In this document: positions 12,001-24,067 of the stretch, piece after piece
Layout of the letters: each line of letters opens with the position of its first letter
Numbering within the stretch: position 1 is the first letter of the stretch
Assembly (NCBI GenBank): GCA_947561715.1
Contig: OX387203.1
Span: 12,338,001-12,402,000, forward strand
Length of the DNA stretch: 64,000 nucleotides
Source of the DNA: Ascidia mentula
Taxonomy: Eukaryota > Chordata > Ascidiacea > Phlebobranchia > Ascidiidae
Direction of reading: 5' to 3'
The notes under the pieces: generated by a model
Seen by the model: the letters and a program-made list of their open reading frames with translations, nothing else
Databases searched by the model: none
Told to the model about the DNA's origin: nothing
Made by a program: the position numbers and the translations under genes

Positions 12001-15000
12001 GTTCACATAATCTGTAATCAATTAAAACAAAATACTAAAAACCAGGCATCAAATACAAGCAATGAGCCAAATAGTTTTTAAAATCTTAAAGTCATTTTGA
12101 TTTAAAGTTTTCACCCTTTTACTTTCTACCTACCTTGGGTCCTTGTCATGGGTGGATTTAAACAAATGAGGTTTCGATTGGAATATTCCAGTGGCTTGCA
12201 ATGTGTAGTTCGCCATCTCGGCAAGTCGTGTGATAACATTAGAGTTACGTGACTGATGGGCCATATCGAATGCAAAATACTACAACAAATCATATTATTA
12301 CAATAAACTTCAAGACACACTAAGCCACTGTCTTAAAAACAAAAATATGTAAGTTGAAATATCTTGGACTGTAAAGGTATGTGAAGCCATTTGCCAAACA
12401 TTGATATCAGATGACAACAATGGGTTACCTTGATTTGATGTTCTGCTGAAAGAAATTGATTTAAATAATCAATAGCAAGTTTGAACTCCTGCCCAAGAAC
12501 TGATTCACGGAACCTTTTTTCTCGTTTCTGAAACAAAGAAAAAACTACTGCCTAATTTTACTCAATCTTCATTAAGATTTAAATTACTTAATTATTCCAC
12601 TGTTACTTTTGTAGTAACACACAAGTGTAGCAGATTTATTTCTACAAATTATTTTTGAATACACTTTTTGTGAAATTTTATAATTTTCTACTTACACGGA
12701 CAAGGTTAAGAACCATAATCGGTGAACCATAACGTTGCATCATGGCTTGAAAATGACGGGCAGTTGCTTGAGAGTATGGATTGTCCAGAGATACTGAAAA
12801 TTTAATGTAATGCAAATTAGTAACAAACAGATAAGTCAACTTATCAGATATGGTCCCAACACAGCTTGCAGTAAAAAAGGTCAATCAAGTGACTAAAAAT
12901 TGCAAGTTCTATACCACTCAAAACCAAATTTATCAAAAACACAGGATTTTCATTTTTTTAAAAACTTTGGTTATGAATATTTAATGAAGCAACGCTTTTA
13001 ATTGGTTTCAGAAGATTTATCAGAAAAATCAACTGCTTGCATGCTGATCATCATCAGCTTTGCTGCAGGCCACAAGAATAAATTTTATAATAAACAGTAA
13101 TTAATACCACCATAGAGTAAAGGATTTAAGCCATAATCAGCTTACAAACTATGGGAGGTTTGGCCGGCACAACAGAAGCAGTAATATCCTGTGACCAATG
13201 AACCGGAACACTTCCTCTGTGTTGAATATAGGATGTGAACTGGGTGTGATGGAGGGAAGTGGACGACGCACAATGAACAATCTGCTCCGTTTCCACCTCA
13301 TTTGCAACATCACCCTGCACAATGATAAACCAAGTCAAAATATTTATTCATACTGTTTTTATGGGGTCTGCAAATACCTTTTGGAGCGACCTAAAAAAAT
13401 ATTTCGTCTCTCGGCCCTTGTAAGCATACCATGCAGTTTTACTGCAATCGATTTTGCTGGCGGTAAATACATAAGCACAACCAAACTGCATCATTTTTTA
13501 AAAATTTTAAGATCCAAAATAGAGAGACTGGCTACACAAAATTGGGTCACCCACCATAAACAAACCCACATTAATTTAAATACTAAACAGTTAACAAGAT
13601 AAGTTGAAAACTTATATATGATAATTATTAACCCACATTAACGTTGCAGCCTCGTTTCATGAATCTTGTTCCAGCATATCGACACGATCTTCTTCCAATC
13701 AATGTTATGTATATCGGTTTGCCGTAAACATTCACACCTATTTAGTATACAAGTGTGTACAGATTCATGAAACCAACTCCTTCAAGTAAATTTAATGTTT
13801 CTACATACATGTTTGACTGATGTGGCCATGTATGATTTTTATGCTCCATAATTCTGAAACACATTCAAATTCAAGAGGCTCCAGCAGGTATTTGTTCCAT
13901 AAAAATCGGTCACAGGGATTTGAGGCCACAGCAACCCTAAAAATAATAACTTTTTGCCTGACAAATACATTTAAGAAAAAACTGGAAATTGCACAAATTG
14001 TTAAAATGTTGTGCAAAAAATCTTTATTTAGAAAAATGTTTACATCCAGATTGTCAATTATTTAAAATTTATTTAATTTATAAACTCTCTCTCTGCACAT
14101 AGCAAACTCACCTTTTTGAGGAACACATTATATTGGCACCACCGCTCTCTGCAAAAAAATGAATAAAACTAATGAGACACAATCACGTATTTGAAGAACG
14201 AATTACGTTTACCTTTGACATTGGTTTCATCTTCTTCCTACACAAAAAATACATAAATTAAAATATTTGGTATTTTTTTTTCTTTATAATAAAACATTTG
14301 TCATAAATTTTGTTTTGCTTAACAAACTAATGCTTTGATATTAAGACATTAAGGCTCATAATATTTGGCAGTCTACACATTTTATGTTGTAATGTAAAAT
14401 GAAATTAATGTAATGCATTTACACTTATATTGTCCTACACATAGAAAGAAAACTAATAAAAAGGAAATAGTTGTCTGTACTTTAATTACTACAAATACAT
14501 TGCTAATTTTTTTGCCAAAAAAAGTTTTGATAGTCAAAGGCAAGGGACAAAATGTTTTTCAATGCATGATAAAATAACATAATGAACACACAATTCAAAA
14601 TTTTCCATTTGCCTAATTGCAAATTATTGTGAACTATTTTGCCTTTAATTGGTGAAAATGAATGGTGACATTTTTATATGTAAAATACAATTTGAATCTT
14701 AAGCCTTGTTTACCAACACCTTTTGGCCTTAAATTTACTGAATTGCTCAGAACAAAAAAAGATAAGAAGTGCTCAGTTAATAATTAAAAAGTAAATTCGA
14801 ATAAAAAAAACATGTATATACATATATACATGATCACAAGATTGCATATACCTTCATAGCAGCCAATTCATTATCAGAAACATAAACCCAAGATTCCCCA
14901 GTTGATCCATCTGACTCCACTCCCATGTCCCTACATTGTGTTTGGTTACACACAAATACTTTTGTACAAAAACATATTTTGAAGCAAATAATTCAAACTG

Positions 15001-16884
15001 TTTATTTTCCAAGTTTTGGTTAATAATTTATTAAATGAATAATAAATGATTGAATATGGGTAATAAAAGATAAAAATGATTATTGTTGAAGTAAATATTA
15101 TGTGTTTTTTCAACACAAAGTTGAACTATAAAATTCCAGTTCAGAATTTTTTTACTTGCATTTAAAATTATTAGTATTATTTAAGAAATAAAAAAAAATA
15201 TCTATAAATTTGTGAAAAAATTTTCATTTGTAACAAAAAGGATTTTTTTCTCACAAAAAGCTTAAGAAGCATAAATTATCACCTTATAGCTTCTCTACTT
15301 TTGTTAGCTGCAAGATGTGTACTTTGTAGTAGCAACATATTGTGTTGTAAGTTGTTGGTTAAATCATAACTGTAGCTGAAGTAAAAGTTGCTCGACAAAT
15401 CAACATTTTGAAATGCTTTCAGGTACCTTAAAGCATTTTTTCATTGTGAAAGTGGATTTATAATAAACAGTAGGGTAAGTATCTCTATCATGTCAACATC
15501 CAATACCTACAAACACATGCACATCGTGGCAACAAGCTTACCTCCATTCATCTGCATGACTTATTTTCACATTGTTGTTTGGAATATAAATCATTGCTGT
15601 GTCTTCAATTTTGTAAACAACATTTCCACCAATATCAGCCACTTTACTCTGCTTAGTGGCCAGAATGAGATAATAACCTTCCACAAATCTCACAAACCCT
15701 ACAAAGAAATAAGTGTATGGCCAAAAAAGGGAAACTATGATGACTACTTATAACTAATATAATGACTACCTGATGAAGCGAGGGGAAATCGTGAAAGCTA
15801 GTGTACTTTTTGTGATACAAAAGTCAGTCTTTTACAAAGGAGTGCCAAATCAAGAGAATATATTTCATATACTTTAAATATATTAGCAATGAGTCACAAT
15901 GACCAGTGAGCTGCAGACAGTTTCAACATTAGAAATTGGATGATGCCAACAACAATATTGGTTTCCAATCAGTTGTTTGAACATTGTGTCTTCCACACTA
16001 CTTTACCCCTAGATTGCTACCCAATACATTGATGTTGACTGCAAAGTACCAAAATAAAAAATCTGTGCCTGGTCCGTTGACCAGCTGGACCAGACTTACA
16101 CTAATGGGTCTTTATATCCTGTAACAGTGGTACTGACTGCAGCTAGTTGGAGGATAATTATTTTAAAAATTAGCACAAATCTTAAAATAGAATGCATTTG
16201 TCACTATTAAACCTGTGTACAAGGAACTTATTTACAAACTAACAAATCTTATTTACCAATTATTCCATAACCCGTATACTTTGGAGCAATTTTTTTACTG
16301 GACTTTCCTAGCAAAGGACCGGTCGCTCCCCCAAGAAGTGCTTCAAGTATGCAACACATCTGCTGGTAGTTGTAATCAACCTGCAACATTTTGTTTGGGT
16401 ACATTTTATTCAAGGTTAAAACATTTACGCTATATTTGCCATAGACAACATTCGTAAAAGCAATTTTTATATATTTGTTGAAAAATTGATATGTGTTACA
16501 TGCATTACTGCATAAACACTGCAAAATATAACATTACTTTTAGAAAGTAACAAGCAGCTTGTGCAGCACATATGTAGATTAAACTAATAAAGAATTAGGT
16601 CTTACACCATCATCAATAATGATCAGGTCCCATGGATCAGTTCTTCTTATTTTAAGAAGTCTAAACTTTGTGTCAGCATAATTTGATCCAACAACAAAAA
16701 AATGCTGAAACAAAAAATAACCAGAATCTTTCTTTTTCGTTTCCGAAGTAAACAATCATATCTCGAAAAGAATATTTTCACCCACCGCTTGAGTTTTGTA
16801 AACTTTGATGTTTTGTATCCACGAAATCTTGAAATAATGGCAGTTAGTTGGCAATGGTGTCTCTCTATCTGAGTTCTTTGCCAT
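9083..16884 (-). CDS. FIG4: Polyphosphoinositide phosphatase FIG4, complete 22-exon gene
   Basis: Sac-domain phosphatase that removes the 5-phosphate from PI(3,5)P2 and scaffolds the PIKfyve-VAC14 complex on endolysosomes. Exons in order: 16884-16786, 16704-16606, 16380-16257, 15698-15542, 15426-15283, 14930-14852, 14237-14213, 14148-14112, 13936-13809, 13737-13637, 13314-13146, 12793-12696, 12527-12429, 12279-12134, 11792-11598, 11290-11107, 10872-10686, 10616-10439, 10342-10274, 9837-9660, 9587-9475, 9233-9083. They total 2,760 nt (919 aa; human is 907) and stay in frame throughout. The N-terminal Sac motif FFVVGSN lies near residue 35; [11 protein letters not shown] and [11 protein letters not shown] lie mid-protein; the catalytic CX5R(T) box CVDCLDRT begins near residue 525. 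The acidic Ser-rich linker and the C-terminal YRDYFRQF match the family. The start ATG at 16884-16882 gives a first exon aligned with the human N-terminus. Confidence 0.95.
15770..15798 (+). ncRNA. Hammerhead-like core in a FIG4 intron (antisense)
   Basis: CTGATGA at 15770-15776, then a hairpin pairing GCGA with TCGT (one G-T wobble), then GAAAGC at 15793-15798. As in the other Penelope-type motifs here, one extra A precedes stem II. It lies on the strand opposite to FIG4, in the intron between exons 3 and 4. No convincing stem I or stem III was found, so this may be a decayed or chance core. Confidence 0.25.
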
Positions 16885-16999
16885 ATTTTAAATTGAACAT
16901 TTCCAGAGACACAGACTACTTTATTACAAGCTGTCAAAAAACACAAAAAATATATATTGGAAGACTTAAGCATACCAAAGAAATATACAACTTTCTATG

Positions 17000-17172
17000 C
17001 CAGATTGAAAAGTTTGTTATTTGCAAGTAGAATATTTTTTGACGATCGTTAATTGTGCTGACGATTGCAACGTTTTTCATATGTTGATATATTAGCCAAT
17101 TTTTATTGTGGAGATTATTGGTAAATTTATGCAAAAGTGCGCGCTGGGTATATTGACATTTTTCCAATCTGG
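17000..17172 (+). mobile_element. MITE copy 1
   Basis: About 173 bp, bounded by short terminal inverted repeats (CCAGATTG at the left, CCAATCTGG at the right). It shares AAGTTTGTT, an AACGTTTT block, an ATATTAG block, TGGTAAATTT and AAGTGCGCG with copies 2 and 3. Non-coding. It lies beside the FIG4 first exon, so its insertion may have affected that promoter. Confidence 0.65.
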
Positions 17173-17184
17173 TTGATATGAAAA

Positions 17185-17359
17185 CTGGAAAAAATGTCGT
17201 AGGATAAATCCTCCGCGCACTTTAGCGAAAATTTACCGATAATCCACGCAATATTAATTAACTAATGCATTAACATATGTAAAACGTTGCGATCGTCCGC
17301 ACAATTAACAATCGCCTAAACAAAATCCTCCGCGCAAAAAACAAACTTTTTAATCTGGT
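17185..17359 (-). mobile_element. MITE copy 2, inverted to copy 1
   Basis: Reverse complement of copy 1 with moderate divergence. Copies 1 and 2 are only 12 bp apart, so together they form a potential long hairpin. Shared words include GCGCGGAGGAT, CGATCGCAACGTTT and AAGTGCGCGG. Confidence 0.65.
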
Positions 17360-17644
17360 ATGCACTGTGCACAAGTAATTGTCAAAACAAATATTTGTAC
17401 ATAAAACAGGTATATGAGCCACAGTGATATAAGATGATGTTTTTTATAAACCATTTAATTATAAATTTCACTTCATTAAAAAGTAAAATCGTCAAGTAAT
17501 ACTAACAAAGATTTGATGGATTTTTTAAATCAAGTTTACAAACAACAACAAAAATGCACAAGTTTTATGGTAAAAATATTGAGACTTTGTTTTTATTTAA
17601 CATTAATTGTTTACCACACAATATCATTGAAACTGTTTACTGAA

Positions 17645-17786
17645 CCAGATTGGAAAGTTTGTTTTTTGCGCGGAGGATTTTTTTCGGCGTATGTTAATGC
17701 ATTAGCTCATTAATATTGCGCGGATTAACGGCAAATTTTCGCGAAAGTGCGCGGAGGATATATCAACGACATTTTTTCCAGTCTGG
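17645..17786 (+). mobile_element. MITE copy 3, internally deleted
   Basis: Begins CCAGATTGGAAAG and ends CATTTTTTCCAGTCTGG, giving the clearest terminal inverted repeat of the three (CCAGAYTGGAAA). It is about 30 bp shorter than copies 1 and 2. It retains GCGCGGAGGAT near both ends. Confidence 0.65.
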
Positions 17787-18903
17787 CACATACACCTACG
17801 TAATGTATTTATATATAGGCTATATAGCTCTTTATGGGTGAAACGTAAATTCCTAAAGTTACAAACATTGGTTTAAGGTCTACCTAAATCTTGTCCTAAC
17901 ACTGAATTATTGGGCCTTTACTTGTTTCCCAATATCTCAAACCTGGCATACTGGTGATAAATAAAGAAATAAATCCTTTGCGAAAAATATCGTTCAACAC
18001 AAAAAATAACCTGCGGGTACTTACCCACTATAGAAATAATCGAAACGATCTTTACTGGCGGACATCATTGACCACACTTAGTTGATATTTCGGCAACCTC
18101 CACATGGGAACTTAAGTTTAACAAGTGAAACCGTTTTAGGGTCCTGGAGTATTTATTCGCTAATTCAGCCAATACGTCGCCCCTGGGCATATAAGGTGGT
18201 TCGATTTGGCAGGGTAAAATGCCCTCATCAAGACGTGTGAATACATGACCAAATAGCACCAGGCTAAATTATTCTGATCTTCTAGTTGGGTGTATATAGA
18301 TGAAAATGTCGATAATTCTATAGGTAATCTAATTTTCGGTTTTACTAAATTTTCTACTTGTACATAACGACCTTACATTTTTATTCAAGAGCAGTTTTAC
18401 AAACGCAAGCAAATTACAATATATGAATTAAACTCGACTTGTTTATATGCTATAATAATTTTAATTTTTATCTAATTTTAGTCACCCAAAGTAGCTCTAT
18501 TTGTAGTTCAAATCTAATTCAAACAAGCCTAAACATATCCAGTTGCGTACGTGTAGTAAGCCTACTAATACATTCGCCATTACCGAACTCATCATAATTT
18601 TTTGGAGTGATTAACGATAAACATTAATATTTCAAACGCAATCTGCCAAACACGCCAAAACGCAGTAACATCCTGTTAACGCATTTTGGGCATTCAGCGT
18701 CTATATCCTCTGTACAATGGCCTGCGAAATATTTTGCTAAACTCATCTTGGGCAGAATGGAAGGACGCTGTTTTTGTATACCACTGTGCGGTTAAGCAAG
18801 TATCTGATAGTAAACAGGGCCTATAATTGTAACGTGGTAGAGTTAGATCTGCGGTTCCTCACGCGTCGAGTAATGCGACTATATGGAGCCTCTGCGCTGA
18901 GCG

Positions 18904-21839
18904 TGTAGATGCGTGTTCTATTTTAGAAAACTCCGTGTAGATCTGACACCATTTCAGCATAACAATCTTTTATTGAGATGGCAAAAACTTGACAGACATC
19001 AAACAGCAAATCCAAGAGTTCAGTTATCAATTTAAACGTTCGGTATCGAAATAGTCAGAATGGCATTGAGTTGAGTTGTTAGAGTAATCTGTTTTGAATG
19101 ATTGGTTACTGGTCACTGATCTTTCGACAATGCATTACATCGCTTTTTAAACCCGCTTGCAACTTTCTTTCGAACAATAAACTTCTTCAAGTTAAAACTC
19201 CCTCAGGTCAAGTCATGATGTGCCGACGCGCTATAACTGCGTCCAGACAAGGCGGAGACACTGACACGTTTTTATCGGGGTCGCAAGCGAGTTAATTGTT
19301 TTAGAGCGATGGTCGTGAAAGTTTTAAATGGTCGTTCAGAGTTACGTGAATGCGTGAGTAAACGCTCCAGGGTATGAAATTTGCACAAACATAACATCGG
19401 CAAGTAATACAACGTACATTATAAAAATACATATTAAAAATACACATGTGTGTTCACTACACTCGCCCCGTCGTACGAGATGTTTCGTTATCAATTAGGC
19501 ACCACACCAAAAGATTTGGGAAAAAAAATTATGATCAAAATCAATTTCAAAACCGACGCAACATACACAATAAGTGAAACAATGGATGTATGCATGTATA
19601 ACGATCACAATTTGCGTCGACGTTGTTATTGATTCCGATGTTTTGGTGTGGTCTCGCAAGGGTTCGTGAGCTCGTACAGTTTATGTTTCAAATTCTTGAG
19701 CTGTAAAATAAAAACAAAGAAAGAAGAGTATGTTCGCAAAAATAAGGGTTTATGAAAATTGCGTGCTGTGTCAGGAAAAATATATATATTTCATATTATA
19801 GTGAACCACAATTCCATCGCATTAACAAATGCTTACATTTTCTCTTGGGTCGGTAAAAAAATAAGTATATGTGTGTCAGAAAAGAACGACCCGCATGCGA
19901 CTTAAAAATATGCGCGTATATAAAATAAGGGCTCAGCTGTATATGGCCTTCAAAAAGTAATTGGCTCATATCTCGTATATATGAAAAGCGTTCATCAATC
20001 AGCATGTATGAAGAAAAAGAGCTGGCCTTGCAAAAGCAATAAAAAAAATGCAATAAGTCCGTTATCCTCAATGCCAGTTTTGGAATAATGCTGTGGAAAA
20101 AGCACGTCACACCATACAGGTAGTGAGCTTCCGAAAATGATGGGCTAAAGCGAGTTATTCGTCCTCTCGTAAAATACTTACGCTACAAGAAAATGTGATA
20201 AAAGAGTAGACGAGGACTAAGTTAGTGGCACTAGTGTGGTAAAAAAATGCTTGTTTCGGAAATAGTAGCAACAAATGTCATAAACATAAAAATGGTAGCT
20301 TAGTTCAAGTTAATTCATGTCACAAAAAAAATGAGGGCCAAAAACTTTATACGCGAATTAAGTAAATTATCAGTTTCATGCTTCTACTAGCCATAACCCC
20401 TAACTAAAAACATGCAAGGATTTTTCCTAAAGGGCAAAAAAAATGTAGTAGTGTTGTATGTGTATATCTGCGACCTTGCTCAGCGCTATTTGCGTCAGGC
20501 CCTTAGCTGCGCCACCTCAGTGAGGGTTTTCTATAAGCAGACAAATGTTAGGCTAGGTTCCACAATTCACCATTAATTAACGTCAACACGTATGCCAAAA
20601 AAAATCAACTAATGTTTTGGTGACAAGATTTACGTCAAACTAAGGCTACATTTTTAACAGAAAATACAATATAGGGCAATAATATGATAACATAACCACA
20701 AAGGATAGGCGTATTACTTGTGTTCACAAAACTTAACAAAACATGCTTTGCAGCAGTTCGGCTTGAAAAACGTATATAGAAAAAATGTATCGGTTACAGT
20801 ACCGGTTCAGAGTAGGAGTGGTAGGCGAGGTCTTCCATCGATGTAGCAAAGTTCCGTGTCCCATAGTCCAGTAGAGGTGTTACAGGAAAATTGTTTTCTT
20901 TCACAGGACCAAAATTCCATATAATCCAACCTTGTATGAAAAGTTCACAATCCTCGAATCCAATTTTTGTTGAAGTGAGTATTCCAATGGTGGAATTTTT
21001 GCGTCAGTCATAACGGCGTCAGTGAATCAAAAATTTGCAATCTTCAGAAGTCCAAAGTTTGTCCAAATTGTTGTGAAAAGAATCTGCACAGCACTCGAGT
21101 TTTCCAAGTTTAAAGTTTGTATTCCAACAAAAGAAGTCAATCAACAGTTCATTGTTTTTCAATACGAGACTTTTTGCGGTTACTTCAGCGTTACAGCAAA
21201 TGCAAGCATAATTCCAAAGGTCTTGTACTTACAGTTTTGCCTTGTCGTTGCTGAAAAACCATCACGTCGGGGTCACCAATTTGTAGATGCGTGTTCTATT
21301 TTAGAAAACTCCGTGTAGATCTGACACCATTTCAGCATAACAATCTTTTATTGAGATGGCAAAAACTTGACAGACATCAAACAGCAAATCCAAGAGTTCA
21401 GTTATCAATTTAAACGTTCGGTATCGAAATAGTCAGAATGGCATTGAGTTGAGTTGTTAGAGTAATCTGTTTTGAATGATTGGTTACTGGTCACTGATCT
21501 TTAGACAATGCATTACATCGCTTTTTAAACCCGCTTGCAACTTTCTTTCGAACAATAAACTTCTTCAAGTTAAAACTCCCTCAGGTCAAGTCATGATGTG
21601 CCAACGCGCTATAACTGCGTCCAGACAAGGCGGAGACACTGACACGTTTTTATCGGGGTCGCAAGCGAGTTAATTGTTTTAGAGCGATGGTCGTGAAAGT
21701 TTTAAATGGTCGTTCAGAGTTACGTGAATGCGTGAGTAAACGCTCCAGGGTATGAAATTTGCACAAACATAACATCGGCAAGTAATACAACGTACATTAT
21801 AAAAATACATATTAAAAATACACATGTGTGTTCACTACA
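18904..21839 (-). mobile_element. Non-autonomous LTR retrotransposon, young
   Basis: Two direct 558-bp LTRs (18904-19461 and 21282-21839) that I find differing at only two bases. Each begins TG and ends CA. A perfect 4-bp target duplication AGCG flanks the element (18900-18903 and 21840-21843). The minus-strand orientation is set by a primer-binding-like site TGGTGACCCCGACGTG (plus 21263-21278) just inside the right LTR and a purine-rich tract next to the left LTR. The 1.8-kb interior has no gag or pol similarity; its longest open frames are about 100 codons and lack motifs. It must therefore borrow enzymes from a full-length relative, probably Ty3/gypsy-like given the 4-bp duplication and primer site. 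Confidence 0.9.
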
Positions 21840-21843
21840 AGCG

Positions 21844-22528
21844 TTTCACTTATTTGCAAACGAAACTAACATTATCGTATTGTAAGATTTAAGATTAGAA
21901 ACGGAATGAGAGAAAATCAGATTTCATTTTTCATGTTCGTTGTTTAAATTTGAGTTTTAACACGTTTCCAGAAGTATGATTTTTGTGAAATGAAATTATT
22001 TACTTTCTGCTCCAGCGAAGTTCACCGTGCTGGCACATTATCACACCATCCTCGATATGGTAGAATGACTACGCACTACAGCACCATATTAAGTACAACA
22101 AGTATTTACAAATAAAAATGATTATTTGCACAGCTGAAACTGTATTAAAGCAAACCCCATATCCAAAATAGAAACGTAACACATTTTCAAAATGATTGAT
22201 AGAATATTGGTAAAAAATAAAAATTACGGCAAATCTTGACACAACGTTCAGCAGCAATGTTTAACAATTAACATATTGTTCCTTGCCACCACATTGCTCC
22301 ACATCGTGTAAACTAGTTGGTAGTTGGTTTTTGCATTGTCACTTTGCTTAAATGCCTAGTCAGGATTTAACTAACACGTGAATTCCAATGTTCCTTGCAA
22401 TATTGTTGTTTAATCTGCACAAAGAGCGTTTCTGGTAAATATGTGTTGTACTTAAAAAACTATGCCAATATTCGTCGTCATCCCGCCAGATAAATAGAGT
22501 GGTGTGTTCGTTTCGTTGTCCCAGTACT
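21844..22528. other. Spacer between LTR element and foldback element
   Basis: AT-rich. I see no gene or repeat structure in it. Confidence 0.5.
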
Positions 22529-22536
22529 GTTTTTGA

Positions 22537-23850
22537 ACCACCGTCATTTCGGCGAAATGGAAATTGGTTAAAACCGAAATTATTTCACGCATGAATGAAC
22601 ACGGCTTCAAACAATTGTGTTCACACAAAATAAGCATTAACTCACGAAAAAAACAAAAATGAGTTGCAATAACAAACATTTCAATCAGCAAGGTGTCCAA
22701 TATTTGCAAAACAATATATACACTTTGAAATTGCCATTTTTGAACACCTATAAAGTATATAACAACGAAATGGGTTTGACTGCGGTCTCGCTGTGTGAAT
22801 CCCAGTATTAGCGTATTTTCGGCGATGCATGCAAGTGCCAATTTAATAATGTTCCGGGCCATAGGATTTTTTAAAAATCGATGTAGAATAGGCTCAGAAC
22901 ATATAGATCACATGACAATAGCGTTTTTTGAACACCTATAAAGTATATCGCAACGAAATGGGTTTGACTGCGGTCACGCTGTGTGAATCCCAGTATTAGC
23001 GTACGCAGGCATGCACGCTGGGATTCACACAACGTGACCGCAGTCAAACACATTTCCTTGCGATATACTTTATAGGTGTTCAAGAAACGCTATTGTAATG
23101 TGATCTACATGTTCTAAGCCTATTCTACACCAATTTTCAAAAAATTCTATGTCCCGGAACATTATTAAATTGGCACTTGTATGCATCGCCGAAAATACGC
23201 TAATACTGGGATTCACACAGCGTGACCCCAGTCAAACCCATTTCGTTGCGATATACTTAATAGGTGTTCAAAAAACGCTATTGTAACGTGATCTACATGT
23301 TCTAAGCCTATTCTTCACCAATTTTTAAAAAATTCTATGTCCCGGAACATTATTAAATTGGCACTTGTATGCAGCGCCGAAAATACGCGAATACTGGGAT
23401 TCACACAGCGTGACCGCAGTCAAACCCATTTCGTTGCGATATACTTTATAGGTGTTCAAAAAACGCTATTGCAATGTGATCTACATGTTCTGAGCCTATT
23501 CTACACCAATTTTTAAAAAATCCTATGGCCCGGAACATCATTAAATTGGCACTTGTATGCAGCGCCGAAAATGCGCGAATGCTGTGATTCACACAGCGAG
23601 ACCGCAGTCAAACCCATTTCGTTGTTATATACTTTATAGGTGTTCAAAAATGGCAATTTTAAAGTGAAGATATCGTTTTGCAAATATTGGACACCTTGCT
23701 GATTGAAATGTTTGTTATTGCAACTCATTTTTGTTTTTTTCGTGAGTTAATGCTTATTTTGTGTGAACACAATTGTTTGAAGCCGTGTTCATTCATGCGT
23801 GAAATAATTTCGGTTTTAACCAATTTCCATTTCGCCGAAATGACGGTGGT
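22537..23850. mobile_element. Foldback transposon with internal tandem units
   Basis: A 1,314-bp element flanked by an 8-bp direct repeat GTTTTTGA (22529-22536 and 23851-23858). The ends are inverted: ACCACCGTCATTTCGGCG at the left, its complement at the right. The outer arms (about 22537-22790 and 23640-23850) are near-identical reverse complements. Inside lie units of about 187 bp containing CACAGCGTGACCGCAGTC and GGAACATTATTAAATTGG, about 1.4 units in one orientation and 3.4 in the other. The open frames in the arms mirror each other and are not genes. An 8-bp duplication points to hAT-type or foldback mobilisation; no transposase is encoded. It ends about 215 bp upstream of the MTAP start codon. 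Confidence 0.85.
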
Positions 23851-24067
23851 GTTTTTGATTTACACGTGGTACTGGATCTGAAGTCACGATGCTGCAAGGA
23901 AAGATTAACGGAAAATACGTAATAATGCAGTAATAGCACAGAAAAACATATTTTCACAAAAATTTTGTTCAAAAAATTATTTACAAATACACCTGTAATA
24001 TTTGCAAATGTAGGTTGAGAGTCTTGCACATATTTAAGTTGCTCTACTGCAAATTTATAATACCAAC

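Larger units (their letters stand above)
16885..18899. other. Intergenic region upstream of FIG4
   Basis: No coding exon recognised. It must contain the FIG4 promoter. About 115 bp upstream of the FIG4 start codon lies the first of three MITE copies, listed separately. From about 17,800 to 18,900 I see nothing identifiable; a 64-codon open frame at 18065-18259 (-) has no recognisable motif. Confidence 0.5.

Noticed and set aside
22452..23881. Open frames of 136 and 67 codons with the same translated sequence on opposite strands
   Set aside because: They are the two arms of the foldback element and mirror each other; not genes.
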